Notes: generated by a model not told the origin, from the sequence alone. Counted from the stretch's first letter, positions 17,472 to 27,023 are shown. The stretch: DNA of 64,000 nt from Acidovorax sp. (GCF_016783915.1 NZ_JADHVT010000008.1:1-64000); one strand, 5' to 3'. Program-made: numbers and translations.

Positions 17472-20137
17472 CAGAGTCCGCCGTACCCTCGCGCATCAAG
17501 GCCTATGTCTGGGCGGGCGCTGCCGTGTTTGTGGCGGCCGTGGTGGCGGTGGCCGGCGCCCTGGCATGGAACGCCCGCCAGGCCGCGCTGGCCGATAGCG
17601 AGGCACAAGCCACTCGCTTTGTGGCCGGTGCGGAGGCTGCCCTCAACCGCTCTCTGCTGGCTGTGGACGTGCTGCTGGCCAGCATGGACGAGCTGCTGGG
17701 CCTGTCCAACGCCATGACGGCATGGGTGGACGCCGACACTGCCAGCCAGCGGCTGCGTGGGTCGGCCCGGCAGAACCTCATGGTGCGCTATGTGGCGGTG
17801 CTCGATGGCACCGGCAAGACCGTGGCATCGTCCGACCCCGCTGGCGGAAGCCTGCAGGTACAGCTGCCTGCCGGTTTTCTGGAGAGCGTGCTGGAGCAAC
17901 CTGTGTCCATGCTGATGGTCAGCGCGCCGGTCGTGAGCTTCGCCAGTTCCGAGCGGGTGCTGTACTTTGCGCGCCACCTGCGCATGGCAGACAGCTCGCG
18001 GGTGGTGGCCGTGGCCGAGCTGCCGGTATCGGCCCTCAGCTCGGTGCTGGTGCAGGGTGTGGACATAAGCGGCCTGCAGGTGACGCTGGAGCGCGCCACC
18101 GGGCAACTGCTGCTCAGCGTGCCCAACCGCGAAGACGTGACAGTGCCCACCCTCACGCCGCCTATCGGCGATCTGTCCGATCAGGGTATGGCCTGGCAGG
18201 CCCCGGCGCGTCTGACCGGCGAGCCATCGTTGGTGGTGTTCCGGCCCATCCTGTACCAAGACCTGCGCATTGCAGCCAGCATTCCCTTGGACGCGGCGCT
18301 GGCCAATTGGCGTGACCAGCGCGAGGCCATTGCACTGACCACCGCACTCTTCATTGCCATGATCTTTGCGGCAGGGGGGTTGGCACTGCGCTACGTGGAC
18401 CGGATGTCCCAGGCCCGCCTGGCCATCGCGCAGTCCAAGGCCACGTTGGATCAGGCGCTGGAGTCCATGGTGAGCGGCTTCCTGCTGCTGGACAGCCAGC
18501 AGCGCGTGGTGCAGTGGAACCGCCAGCTGGAGACGATTCTCCCCTGGCTGCACGGCGTCATCACGCCGCTGGTGCCCTTTCGCGCGGTGCTGGAGGCCAC
18601 GGTGGAGCACCATGTGCCCCGCATGTCCGACGACGAGCGCAAGCGGTGGGTAGACCAGCGTCTGCATCGCCAAAAGCATCAACCCGAGCCGCGCGAACAG
18701 TCTTACGCCAACGGCAGCACCATTCAGATCACCGAACGTTCCACGCCCGACGGCGGGCTGGTCATCAGCTACCACGACGTCACTGCGCTGCGCAAGGCCA
18801 GCACCGAGATCGAGAGCCTGGCCTTTTACGACCCACTGACCAACCTGCCCAACCGCCGCTTGCTGATGGACCGCATGCAGCAGGCCATTGCCGCCAGCGT
18901 GCGCAGTGGACAGTACGGGGCCCTGCTGTTCCTGGATCTGGACCACTTCAAGACATTGAATGACACGCGGGGCCACGAGGTGGGCGACATGCTGCTGCGC
19001 CAGGTGGCCCAGCGCCTGAAGACCTGCGTACGGCGCGAGGACACGGTGGCGCGCCTGGGGGGCGACGAATTCGTGGTCATGCTCAGCGACCTGTCGGTCC
19101 ACCGCGATGAGGCCGCAGCCCAGGCGCGCCGGGTGGGCGAGAAAATCTTGCGCAAGCTCAACGTGCCCTACACGCTGGGTGGCAACGCGCACCACAGCAC
19201 GCCCAGCATCGGCGCCACGCTGATGGGTGGCTCCGTGCACTCTTCGGTGGATCTGCTCAAGGAGGCCGACATCGCCATGTACCAGGTCAAATCGCAGGGG
19301 CGTAACGCACTGTGCTTTTTTGACCCCCAGATGCAGATCGTCATCAGCATGCGTGCACAGCTGGAGACTGACCTGCAGATGGCGCTCACGGGGCGGCAAT
19401 TTGTGCTGCACTACCAGCCGCAGTTCCATCTGGACGGCCGCATGGTGGGCGCCGAGGCCCTGATCCGCTGGCAACACCCGGAGCGCGGGCTGGTCCCCCC
19501 TGGCGAATTCATTGGCGTGGCCGAAGAGAGCGAACTCATCGTGCCCATGGGCCACTGGGTGCTGCGTACCGCCTGCGAGCAACTGGCGGCCTGGCAAGGG
19601 GACGAACGCTACCGGCACCTGCAGGTGTCGGTCAACGTGAGTGCGCGGCAGTTTCGCCAGCGCGACTTTGTGGCGCGGGTGGTGGAGGTGCTGCGCGAGA
19701 CCGGCGCCCGCCCGCATTTGCTCAAGCTCGAATTGACCGAGTCGCTGGTGCTGGACAACGTGGACGACACCATCGCCAAGATCGGCACGCTCAAGACCAA
19801 GGGCGTGCGCTTTTCGGTGGACGACTTTGGCACCGGCTATTCATCGCTGGCTTATCTCACGCGGTTGCCGCTGGACCAGCTCAAGATCGACCAGTCCTTT
19901 GTGCGCAACCTGGGGGTGCGGCATACCGACGATGTGATCGTCCAGACCATCCTCGGCATGGCACGCAACCTGGAGCTGGATGTGATTGCCGAAGGGGTGG
20001 AAACCGAGGCACAAAAGGACTTCCTGGCCCGGCATGGCTGTGTGTACTTTCAGGGCTACCTGCTGGGGCGGCCCACTCCGGTGGCCGATCTGGAGGCGTT
20101 GATGGAGTCCACCACCACCGCCATTGCGCCAGGCTGA
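17468..20137 (+). CDS. GGDEF-EAL c-di-GMP turnover protein with periplasmic sensor domain
   Basis: 889 residues. Order: membrane helix (~11-34), periplasmic region (~35-285), second helix (~287-307), a PAS-like segment (~320-430), GGDEF domain, then EAL domain. The GGDEF motif is intact (531-535), with an RxxD inhibitory site (RRED) five residues upstream. EAL is at 663-665 (AEALIRW); later conserved blocks LELTES, DDFGTGYSSL, LKIDQSFV and VIAEGVET are present, so both cyclase and phosphodiesterase activities are plausible. The ATG overlaps the stop of the TRAP-type binding protein by 4 nt, suggesting the periplasmic domain reads that protein's state. Confidence 0.93.
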   Translation: MTESAVPSRIKAYVWAGAAVFVAAVVAVAGALAWNARQAALADSEAQATRFVAGAEAALNRSLLAVDVLLASMDELLGLSNAMTAWVDADTASQRLRGSARQNLMVRYVAVLDGTGKTVASSDPAGGSLQVQLPAGFLESVLEQPVSMLMVSAPVVSFASSERVLYFARHLRMADSSRVVAVAELPVSALSSVLVQGVDISGLQVTLERATGQLLLSVPNREDVTVPTLTPPIGDLSDQGMAWQAPARLTGEPSLVVFRPILYQDLRIAASIPLDAALANWRDQREAIALTTALFIAMIFAAGGLALRYVDRMSQARLAIAQSKATLDQALESMVSGFLLLDSQQRVVQWNRQLETILPWLHGVITPLVPFRAVLEATVEHHVPRMSDDERKRWVDQRLHRQKHQPEPREQSYANGSTIQITERSTPDGGLVISYHDVTALRKASTEIESLAFYDPLTNLPNRRLLMDRMQQAIAASVRSGQYGALLFLDLDHFKTLNDTRGHEVGDMLLRQVAQRLKTCVRREDTVARLGGDEFVVMLSDLSVHRDEAAAQARRVGEKILRKLNVPYTLGGNAHHSTPSIGATLMGGSVHSSVDLLKEADIAMYQVKSQGRNALCFFDPQMQIVISMRAQLETDLQMALTGRQFVLHYQPQFHLDGRMVGAEALIRWQHPERGLVPPGEFIGVAEESELIVPMGHWVLRTACEQLAAWQGDERYRHLQVSVNVSARQFRQRDFVARVVEVLRETGARPHLLKLELTESLVLDNVDDTIAKIGTLKTKGVRFSVDDFGTGYSSLAYLTRLPLDQLKIDQSFVRNLGVRHTDDVIVQTILGMARNLELDVIAEGVETEAQKDFLARHGCVYFQGYLLGRPTPVADLEALMESTTTAIAPG

Positions 20138-20161
20138 GCGGTGCAGCTGAGCACCGCTGTG

Positions 20162-20228
20162 TGCTACGTTTTGTATAGCGGCTAGGGCAACAGATACCGG
20201 CGCTACTGCCGATATTTATCAAAAATTG
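20162..20228 (+). repeat. Dispersed repeat, copy after the GGDEF-EAL gene
   Basis: TGCTACGTTTTGTATAGCGG is followed by ACCGGCGCTACTGCCGATATT. It is intergenic, between the convergent GGDEF-EAL gene and EamA gene. Confidence 0.6.
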
Positions 20229-20234
20229 AATCCG

Positions 20235-21134
20235 TCAGCGCCGTGACGACACCACGATGCCCCCCACGATCAGCGTGAACGCGACAGCGTGGAACGCTTT
20301 GGGCGTGTCGCCCAGAAACGCCGCCGACAGCACCCCGGCAAACAGCGGCGTGAGGTTGATGAAAAACCCCGCCACCGCAGGCCCGGCGCGCTGCACGCCC
20401 ACGCCCCAGCAGCGGTAGGCCACCACCGCAGGTCCCACGGCAATGAAGGCCAGGGCGGCGACCAGCGGCCAGCCCCATTCGATGTGCGTGCGCCCGCTGG
20501 CCCATTCGGCCCCAGCAAAGCTGCCCGACCAGGCCAGCCCAAACACCATCTGCGCCATCAAGAATGCGGCCCAATCGCCCCGGATGCTGGAGGGCTCGGT
20601 GGTGCGCGACAGCAGCCAGCTGTAGAACGCCCACGAGATGGTGGCCAGCAGCATGAACAGGTCCCCCGGCACCAGGCGGAAGGCCAGCAGCTGCGACCAC
20701 TCGCCCCGGCTGAGCACCAGCAGCACACCACACACCGACAGCAGTGCCCCCAGCACCTGCCGCCGGGTCACTGTGGCCCCGAAGAACAGGGCACCCACAG
20801 CCAGCATCCACACTGGCATGCTGGAGCCCACCAGCGTCACGTTGATGGGTGTGGAGGTCTGCAGCGCCATGTACTGCAGCGCGTTGTAGGCCCCGATGCC
20901 CAGCAGCCCCAGCAGCGCATAGCGGCGCCAGTGGGGCCACAGGGGGCTGTCGGCGCGCAGCACGCCGTGGGCCAGGGGCAGAAGGATGGCAAAGGCCAGC
21001 ACCCAGCGGATGAAGTTCAGGGTGATGGGGGGAATCAGGTCATGCACCAGCCGCCCTACCACCGCGTTGCCGGCCCAAAGCAGGGGCGGAATCACCAGCA
21101 GCACGGCCGTGCCGGGTGTGATTTTTTGAGTCAT
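20235..21134 (-). CDS. EamA/DMT family transporter
   Basis: 299 residues with about ten transmembrane helices in two EamA repeats (first helix AVLLVIPPLLWAGNAVVGR). Typical length for a DMT-superfamily exporter; substrate unknown. The ATG at 21134 is preferred over an in-frame codon at 21230, whose 32 extra residues are charged and not family-like. It is divergent from the quinone oxidoreductase gene (165 bp between starts). Only low sequence similarity is visible between this protein and the EamA protein at 12677. Confidence 0.88.
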   Translation of the reverse strand: MTQKITPGTAVLLVIPPLLWAGNAVVGRLVHDLIPPITLNFIRWVLAFAILLPLAHGVLRADSPLWPHWRRYALLGLLGIGAYNALQYMALQTSTPINVTLVGSSMPVWMLAVGALFFGATVTRRQVLGALLSVCGVLLVLSRGEWSQLLAFRLVPGDLFMLLATISWAFYSWLLSRTTEPSSIRGDWAAFLMAQMVFGLAWSGSFAGAEWASGRTHIEWGWPLVAALAFIAVGPAVVAYRCWGVGVQRAGPAVAGFFINLTPLFAGVLSAAFLGDTPKAFHAVAFTLIVGGIVVSSRR

Positions 21135-21298
21135 GGGGCTGCACTGTAACGGTGCGGGCCGGGCCATGCTGCGCCTGGGGCACAAGGCCCCAGTGCAGAT
21201 CGATGCCTCACGGGCCTTCGGCAACCACACGCGATTCGTGGCAGGATGGCCGCCGTCGTGATTCCAGCCCCATTTTTTTGTTTGAGGAGACGTTTGCC

Positions 21299-22282
21299 AT
21301 GAGCCTTGCCGTTCAGATCCGCCAGCACGGTGGTCCCGAAGAACTCCACATCGTTGACGTTACCGTGGGCGAGCCTGGCCCCGGCGAGGTCCGCATCCGC
21401 CACCACGCCATCGGTCTGAACTTCATCGACGTGTATCACCGCACGGGCCTGTACCCTTTGAGCATGCCCGCCACCATCGGCATGGAAGGCGCGGGCGTGA
21501 TCGAGGCGGTGGGCGAGGGCGTCACGCACCTGAAGGTGGGCGACCGCGCCGCCTATGCCAGCAACCCGCCCGGCGCCTATTGTGAAGTGCGCGTGATGCC
21601 TGCCAAGTGCGTGTGCAAGCTGCCCGATGCCATCAGCTTCGAGACCGGTGCGGCCATGATGCTCAAGGGCCTGACGGCGCAGTACCTGCTCAAGAAGACG
21701 CTGCCCGTGGAAGGCTTGCAGCCCGGTGACCATGTGCTGTTCCATGCTGCTGCGGGTGGTGTAGGCCTGATCGCGTGCCAATGGGCCAAGGCGCTGGGCC
21801 TGCAGCTCATCGGCACGGCGGGGTCGGATGCCAAGTGCCAGCTGGCGCTGGCCAACGGCGCGGCGCATGCCATCAACTACAGCACCGAGGACTTTGCGGC
21901 GCGGGTGAAGGAGATCACTGGCGGCAAGGGCGTGAAGGTGGTCTATGACTCCGTGGGCAAGGACACCTGGGACAAGTCGCTCGAGTGCCTGCGCCCCTTC
22001 GGGTTGATGGCCAGCTTCGGCAACGCCTCGGGCCCGGTGGCACCGTTTGCGCCCGGAAGCCTGGGCGCCAAGGGCTCGCTCTACGTTACACGCCAGACCC
22101 TGTTCACCCACATCGCCACGCGCGAGGCCACGCAGGCGATGGCCGACGACCTGTTTGCCGTGGTGGCCAGCGGGCAGGTGAAGATCCATATCGACCAGCG
22201 CTACCCGCTGGCCGATGTGCAGCAGGCGCACCGCGACCTGGAAGCGCGCAAGACCACCGGCTGCACCATCCTCACGCTGTGA
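21299..22282 (+). CDS. qor: NADPH:quinone oxidoreductase (zinc-independent MDR family)
   Basis: 327 residues. Starts MSLAVQIRQHGGPEEL, has the quinone oxidoreductase segment GLNFIDVYHRTG and the NADPH-binding loop AAAGGVG at 150-156. No structural zinc cysteine cluster is seen, in line with the zeta-crystallin/QOR branch, which reduces quinones with NADPH. GAGGAGAC lies 8 nt before the ATG. The last bases overlap the start of the Nudix gene (GTGA), indicating translational coupling. Confidence 0.92.
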   Translation: MSLAVQIRQHGGPEELHIVDVTVGEPGPGEVRIRHHAIGLNFIDVYHRTGLYPLSMPATIGMEGAGVIEAVGEGVTHLKVGDRAAYASNPPGAYCEVRVMPAKCVCKLPDAISFETGAAMMLKGLTAQYLLKKTLPVEGLQPGDHVLFHAAAGGVGLIACQWAKALGLQLIGTAGSDAKCQLALANGAAHAINYSTEDFAARVKEITGGKGVKVVYDSVGKDTWDKSLECLRPFGLMASFGNASGPVAPFAPGSLGAKGSLYVTRQTLFTHIATREATQAMADDLFAVVASGQVKIHIDQRYPLADVQQAHRDLEARKTTGCTILTL

Positions 22283-23112
22283 CCGCGGCTGTTCAGACGC
22301 CCACGTTCGACCAGTGGCTGGCAGGTGCGCGCCGGGCGGCGCAGCAGCCCCCGGCCCAGCCGCGCCAGCCCCTGGTGGTGGCGGGGCAGGTGGTGGGCTC
22401 GGTAGCGCCGGGGTTTTTCAGTCAGATCAGCCTGAAGCGCTTGATTCATAAGTGCTACCAGCTATCAGAAGCAGAGCATTCTGAGGGCCGTGCTTGGCAT
22501 TTGCAGGCATCACCCGCTGACACCACGGATGCCCTCAACACCCTGGCGGCCGCGCTGCGCGATGCGGGCCTGTGTGGCCCTTGGCGCAACGAGCAGTTGG
22601 CGGTCACCAACCCGGCGGGCGAGGTCATCGGCACCGTGGAGCGCGGGGCGGTGCGCGTGCTGGGCGTGGCCACCCGTGCTGTGCACCTGGTGGGCCTGGC
22701 GCCTGATGGACGCATGTGGGTGCAAAAGCGCTCCTTGACCAAACCCAATAATCCCGGGCTCTGGGACACGCTGATGGGCGGCATGGTCTCGGCCGCCGAC
22801 TCTCTGCCGCAGGCCCTGGCCCGTGAAACCTGGGAAGAGGCCGGCCTGCGGGTGGAAGCGCTGGCCGACGTGGCGCACGGTGGGCAGGTGCTGTTCAGCC
22901 GCCCCAGCCGCGAGGGCGGTGGCGCGGGCTTCATGGTCGAGCGCATTGACTGGTTCCGTGCCCAGGTGCCTCAGGGCATGGAGCCCGACAACCAGGACGG
23001 TGAGGTTGAGCACTTTGAGCTGCTCCCCCTCGATGTGGTGCGCGAGCGCGTGGCCCAGGGTTTGTTCACCCTGGAAGCCGGGCTGGTGATTGCGGGGTTT
23101 CTAGGGGTGTAG
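22279..23112 (+). CDS. Nudix hydrolase with DUF4743-type N-terminus
   Basis: 277 residues. An N-terminal domain resembling DUF4743 (~1-120) precedes a Nudix domain. The Nudix box is GGMVSAADSLPQALARETWEEAGL: the metal-binding RETWEE is intact, while the first box Glu is Asp. Proteins with this layout are related to plant/fungal thiamine-pyrophosphokinase-like Nudix enzymes; substrate here is unknown. The start is GTG at 22279, overlapping the qor stop by 4 nt. A reverse-oriented copy of the dispersed repeat lies inside the gene at 22427-22478. Confidence 0.85.
   Translation: MTAAVQTPTFDQWLAGARRAAQQPPAQPRQPLVVAGQVVGSVAPGFFSQISLKRLIHKCYQLSEAEHSEGRAWHLQASPADTTDALNTLAAALRDAGLCGPWRNEQLAVTNPAGEVIGTVERGAVRVLGVATRAVHLVGLAPDGRMWVQKRSLTKPNNPGLWDTLMGGMVSAADSLPQALARETWEEAGLRVEALADVAHGGQVLFSRPSREGGGAGFMVERIDWFRAQVPQGMEPDNQDGEVEHFELLPLDVVRERVAQGLFTLEAGLVIAGFLGV
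22427..22478 (-). repeat. Dispersed repeat, copy in the Nudix coding sequence
   Basis: On the minus strand it reads CTGATAGCTGGTAGCACTTA followed by AAGCGCTTCAGGCTGA, close to other copies. It encodes part of the residues around LKRLIHKCYQLSEAE. Confidence 0.5.
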
Positions 23113-23264
23113 TCGCCGGTGTGGTGTGGGCGTTGCAGGCGTTCCCCGCGCTGGCCGGGACGCAGCCCAGGCCCTGTAACGTGGCCCGCACGGCTGCATC
23201 CAGCGGTGTGTGGAGCTCTTCTTTAAGCCCGCAGCCGGCCGTTGGCCATGCGCGCGGGCTGCTC

Positions 23265-24185
23265 TCACTGGATTCTTCTGCCTGGCGTCTGGGTGTTGCG
23301 CTGCACCGCCACCGTTTTCACCAGGTCCCAGGCCGCCTGCGCCACGGGCGAGAGCGCGCGGTGCCTCCGGTGTACCAGCATGATCTCGCGGTCCACGCGC
23401 GGCACCAGGGGGCGCACCGCCAGCCGTGTCAGGCCTTCTGGCGGGAGCGCCAGGGTGGGGATCACCGAGATGCCCAGGCCTGCGTCCAGCATGCGGAAGA
23501 TGGTGGTGGGGTGGCCCACCTCCTGGGCCACCGTGCAGGTCACGCCGTGCTCGGCCAGGGCGCGGTCGATCAGGCGGCGGCTGCCGGAGTCGTGGTCCAG
23601 CAGCACCAGCGCTTCGCCTTGCAGGTCGGTCCAGCGCACCTGGCGTTTGCCCGCCAGCCGGTGGCCGGGTGGGCAGGCCAGGCAAAAGGGTTCGGTCAGG
23701 ATGGTCTCGCAGTGCAGCGCGTCGCGCTCGCTGGGGTCGATGACCACGCCAAAGTCCACCTCGCCCGACAGCACGCTGGCCAGTACTGCGCTCTGGATGC
23801 GGTCCAGCAGCACCAGCTCCAGCCCAGGCAGGGTGCGCTGGCAGTCGGCGATGCAGTCGGGCATGAGGTTGGCCGACAGCGTGGGGCTGCTGGCCACACG
23901 CACGCGGCCGCGCCGCTCTGTGGCCAGTTCCCTCACGTCCAGCAGCGTGTTCTCCAGCTCCTCCAGCACACGCGGCAGGCGTGCCGACAGGCGCTGGCCC
24001 GCATCGGTCAGCGTCACTTCGCGCGTGGTGCGGTTGAGCAGCTTCAGGCCCAGCTGGGCTTCCAGCTCGGTGATGCAGCGGCTCACGGCTGGTTGGGTCA
24101 GGCCCACCGCATCGCCGGTGCGGCTGAAGTTGCGGGTGGCGGCCACCGACTGAAACACATGCAGCTGGCGCAGGGTGATATTCAT
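23265..24185 (-). CDS. LysR family transcriptional regulator
   Basis: 306 residues. N-terminal winged helix-turn-helix (MNITLRQLHVFQSVAATRNF, then AVGLTQPAVSRCI) followed by a LysR substrate-binding domain from about 90. It is divergently transcribed from the SBF-like symporter with 133 bp between starts, so it probably controls that gene. An 18 bp palindrome (AGAGAAATCCATTTCTCT, 24208-24225) just upstream of this start is a candidate operator. The inducer is unknown. Confidence 0.93.
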   Translation of the reverse strand: MNITLRQLHVFQSVAATRNFSRTGDAVGLTQPAVSRCITELEAQLGLKLLNRTTREVTLTDAGQRLSARLPRVLEELENTLLDVRELATERRGRVRVASSPTLSANLMPDCIADCQRTLPGLELVLLDRIQSAVLASVLSGEVDFGVVIDPSERDALHCETILTEPFCLACPPGHRLAGKRQVRWTDLQGEALVLLDHDSGSRRLIDRALAEHGVTCTVAQEVGHPTTIFRMLDAGLGISVIPTLALPPEGLTRLAVRPLVPRVDREIMLVHRRHRALSPVAQAAWDLVKTVAVQRNTQTPGRRIQ

Positions 24186-24207
24186 GCGCTCGAATCATAA
24201 ATCCATC

Positions 24208-24225
24208 AGAGAAATCCATTTCTCT
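24208..24225. promoter_or_regulatory. Candidate LysR operator palindrome
   Basis: AGAGAAATCCATTTCTCT has perfect 8 bp arms and a 2 nt centre. It lies 23 nt from the LysR start and 94 nt from the symporter start, a normal position for a divergent LysR site. There is no experimental evidence. Confidence 0.55.
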
Positions 24226-24318
24226 TTGGAATCAGGCTGCGGTCCAATGCGTGTCTTTGGGGTTTGTGTGCCCCATGTCCTTTTGCATTTTTTTTGCGCT
24301 GCCGCTGCGCTGTCACCC

Positions 24319-25299
24319 ATGGCCCGTTCCCGTTTTCTCCCTGACAACTTCACCCTGGCCTTGCTGGGCACCGTCACCCTCGCAAGTGTGTTGCCTGCAT
24401 CGGGCGTGGTGGCGCAGGCGCTGGAGGGCATCACCGTCGCCGCTGTGGCGCTGCTGTTCTTCTTGCACGGGGCCAAGCTCTCGCGGGATGCCATTGTGGC
24501 GGGGCTCTCGCACTGGCGGCTGCACCTGGTGGTCGTGGGCACCACGTTTGTGCTGTTCCCGCTGCTGGGCTGGGCGCTGCGGCCGGTGCTGCTGCCGCTG
24601 GTCACGCCCGGGCTTTACACCGGCATCCTGTACCTGTGCGTGCTGCCAGCCACCGTGCAGTCGGCCATTGCGTTCACGGCCATGGCGCGCGGCAACATGC
24701 CTGCGGCCATCTGCAGCGCGTCGGCATCGACCCTGCTGGGCATTGTGATCACACCGCTGCTGGTGGGTCTGCTGCTGCCCGAGGCACAGCAGCAGGCGGG
24801 TGCTGCGCAGCATGACACGCTGGCCAACATCGGCCGCATCACCTTGCAGCTGCTGGTGCCCTTTGTGGCGGGCCACCTGCTGCGTCCGTGGATTGGCGGT
24901 TTTGTGCAACGCCGGGCGGCCGCGCTCAAGCTGGTGGACCAGGGCTCCATCCTGCTGGTGGTGTTCACTGCCTTCAGTGCGGCGGTGGTCGAGGGGTTGT
25001 GGCGGCAGCTGCCCGCGTCTGCGCTGCTGGGCCTGGTGGTTGTGTGCGCCGTGCTGCTGACCCTGGCGCTGGTGACCACCACCTGGGTCGCGCGGCGCAT
25101 GGGTTTCTCTAAGGAGGACGAAATCACCCTGGTGTTCTGCGGCTCCAAGAAGAGCCTGGCCAGCGGTGTGCCCATGGCCAAGGTGCTGTTTGCGTCGCAC
25201 GCGGTGGGCGCCATCGTGCTGCCCATCATGGTGTTCCACCAGATGCAGCTGATGGTGTGTGCGGTGCTGGCGCAGCGCTATGCGCAGCGCAGTGCGTAG
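24319..25299 (+). CDS. Bile acid:sodium symporter family protein (SBF-like)
   Basis: 326-residue membrane protein with about ten helices; it starts MARSRFLPDNFTLALLGTV and contains AVALLFFLHGAKLSRDAI and FCGSKKSLASGVPMAKVLF, typical of SBF-like (YfeH-like) members of the bile acid:sodium symporter superfamily. Physiological substrate is unknown; bile acids are unlikely in this organism. The ATG at 24319 fits the family start; in-frame codons further upstream (24175, 24247) lie in the regulatory region. Divergent from a LysR regulator. Confidence 0.88.
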   Translation: MARSRFLPDNFTLALLGTVTLASVLPASGVVAQALEGITVAAVALLFFLHGAKLSRDAIVAGLSHWRLHLVVVGTTFVLFPLLGWALRPVLLPLVTPGLYTGILYLCVLPATVQSAIAFTAMARGNMPAAICSASASTLLGIVITPLLVGLLLPEAQQQAGAAQHDTLANIGRITLQLLVPFVAGHLLRPWIGGFVQRRAAALKLVDQGSILLVVFTAFSAAVVEGLWRQLPASALLGLVVVCAVLLTLALVTTTWVARRMGFSKEDEITLVFCGSKKSLASGVPMAKVLFASHAVGAIVLPIMVFHQMQLMVCAVLAQRYAQRSA

Positions 25300-25308
25300 A
25301 CGCCAGTT

Positions 25309-25374
25309 TGCTATATTTTATGTAGCTGAAAGCGTATGGAGAATATGCGCCTGCAGCCCAAAAGGCTTCAACTT
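25309..25374 (+). repeat. Dispersed repeat, intergenic copy
   Basis: TGCTATATTTTATGTAGCTG is followed by ATATGCGCCTGCAGCCCAAAAG. It lies between the convergent symporter and Na/phosphate transporter genes and overlaps the last bases of the latter. Confidence 0.65.
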
Positions 25375-27023
25375 TGTTCGTTGAGCGTGCGCAGGCGGCT
25401 GGGCGCCAGGGCACCGGCCGATTCCAGGATGGGGTAGGCCACCGAGCACAACAGCGAGTTGATGCGCTTGAGTTCGCTGATCAGGTCGATGTGCAGCGAG
25501 CTGGTCTCGATGCTCTGCACCGTGTTGTCCGACAGGCGTGCCAGGTGGGTGGCCGAATAGGCGTGTTCCAGGTCGCGAAAACGCGCTTTTTCTTCGAGCA
25601 GCTTTTGCGCATCGCGCACGCTGCCGTTCAAGAACACGCTCATCGCCAGCCGCAGGTTGTCGATCAGGCGGGCGTGCAGCTCGTTGATCTCTTCCATGCC
25701 CGCCTCGGAGAACTGGCGGCCCTTCTTGATCTTCTTGTCCTCGATGTCGATGAGCACGCGCTCGATGATGTCGCCGATCTGCTCCATGTTGATGGTGAAG
25801 CTGATGATGTCGGCCCAGCGGCGGCCCTCGCGTTCGTCCAGGGCCTCGCGCGAGATCTTGGTCATGTAGTACTTGATAGCCGAATACAGGCCGTCCACCT
25901 CGTCGTCGAGCTTGCGCAGGTTCTCCGCCAGTTGCAGGTCGTCGGTGCGGATCACCTTGTGCAGGCCCAGCAGCATCGATTCGACCACGTCGGCCTGGTG
26001 CAGGGCTTCGCGCGCGGCGCATGAGATGGCAAGGGATGGAGTGGCGAGGGCCGAAGGGTCCAGATGCTGGGGCCGGGTGCCCGCAGCAGCCTGCGCCTTT
26101 TCGACAGGCAGCAGACGCTGCACGGTGCGAGCCACCGTGCCGGTCAGGCCGATGCAGACAATGCCCACCACCACGTTGAAGGCCAGATGGAACAGCACCA
26201 CCAGGGCGGCGGTTTCGGGCACGTAAGGCCTCACATGCTGCAGCCACAGGCCCGTGAGCGGCGTCATGATGAGCACGCCAATGATCTTGAAGAACAGGTT
26301 GCCCAGTGGTACCTGGCGTGTCTGCACGTTGGACTTCATGGTGGTCAACACCGCCAGCACGCCGCTGCCCAGGTTGGCGCCCAGCACCAGACCCAGCGCC
26401 ACGTCCGCCGGAATACCGCCCGAGCCCGCCAGCGCCGCTGTGAGCAACACGGTGGCGAGGCTGGAGTACGCCACGATGGCCAGAATGGCGCCGGTAAAAA
26501 TCTCCAGCAGCAGATCGCTGGTGAGTGCGCCCAGCAGCGTACGCACGGTGGGCGACTGGGTGAGCACCGTGGTCGATTCGGTGATGAGGCGCAGCGCCAG
26601 CAGCATCAGCCCCAGGCCGATCAGCACCCGGCCCACGCGGCCCACGGCGGTGTCCTTGCGCGAGATGAACAGCACCACGCCCACAAAGATGAAAAGGGGC
26701 GACAGCCACGACAGATCCATGGAGAACACCACGGCCATCACGCTGGTGCCCACGTCGGCGCCCAGCATCACGGCCAGCGCGGCGGGCAGTCCCACCAGGC
26801 CCTGGCCCACAAAGGACGACACGATGAGCGCGGTGGCCGTGCTCGACTGCACCACGGCCGTCACGCCGATGCCTGAGAGCACGGCGGTGAACCGGCTGCT
26901 GACGCTGTGCGCAATCAGCTGGCGCAGGTTGGCGCCAAAAACCCGCAGGATGCCGGTGCGCACCAGGTGGGTGCCCCAGATCAGCAGCGCCACGGCTGCC
27001 AGGAGATTGAGGAGATGCTTCAT
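25368..27023 (-). CDS. Na+/phosphate cotransporter family protein with PhoU-like C-terminus
   Basis: 551 residues. N-terminal half (~1-310) has about eight helices with two Na/Pi cotransporter repeats (GIGVTAVVQSSTATALIV, and a second near GLVLGANLGSG). The C-terminal ~200 residues are helical and PhoU-like (ADVVESMLLGLHKVIRTDDLQ, KISREALDEREGRRWAD). The family takes up or exports phosphate with sodium. The ATG at 27023 is chosen; an in-frame codon at 27059 would add a charged, non-conserved segment. A strong Pho-box-like sequence lies about 90 bp upstream (27111-27129). Confidence 0.9.
   Translation of the reverse strand: MKHLLNLLAAVALLIWGTHLVRTGILRVFGANLRQLIAHSVSSRFTAVLSGIGVTAVVQSSTATALIVSSFVGQGLVGLPAALAVMLGADVGTSVMAVVFSMDLSWLSPLFIFVGVVLFISRKDTAVGRVGRVLIGLGLMLLALRLITESTTVLTQSPTVRTLLGALTSDLLLEIFTGAILAIVAYSSLATVLLTAALAGSGGIPADVALGLVLGANLGSGVLAVLTTMKSNVQTRQVPLGNLFFKIIGVLIMTPLTGLWLQHVRPYVPETAALVVLFHLAFNVVVGIVCIGLTGTVARTVQRLLPVEKAQAAAGTRPQHLDPSALATPSLAISCAAREALHQADVVESMLLGLHKVIRTDDLQLAENLRKLDDEVDGLYSAIKYYMTKISREALDEREGRRWADIISFTINMEQIGDIIERVLIDIEDKKIKKGRQFSEAGMEEINELHARLIDNLRLAMSVFLNGSVRDAQKLLEEKARFRDLEHAYSATHLARLSDNTVQSIETSSLHIDLISELKRINSLLCSVAYPILESAGALAPSRLRTLNEQS

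Noticed and set aside
16853..19717. 954-codon frame antisense to the TRAP receptor and GGDEF-EAL genes
   Set aside because: Composition (His, Gln, Arg, Ala, Gly) typical of antisense shadows in high-GC DNA.
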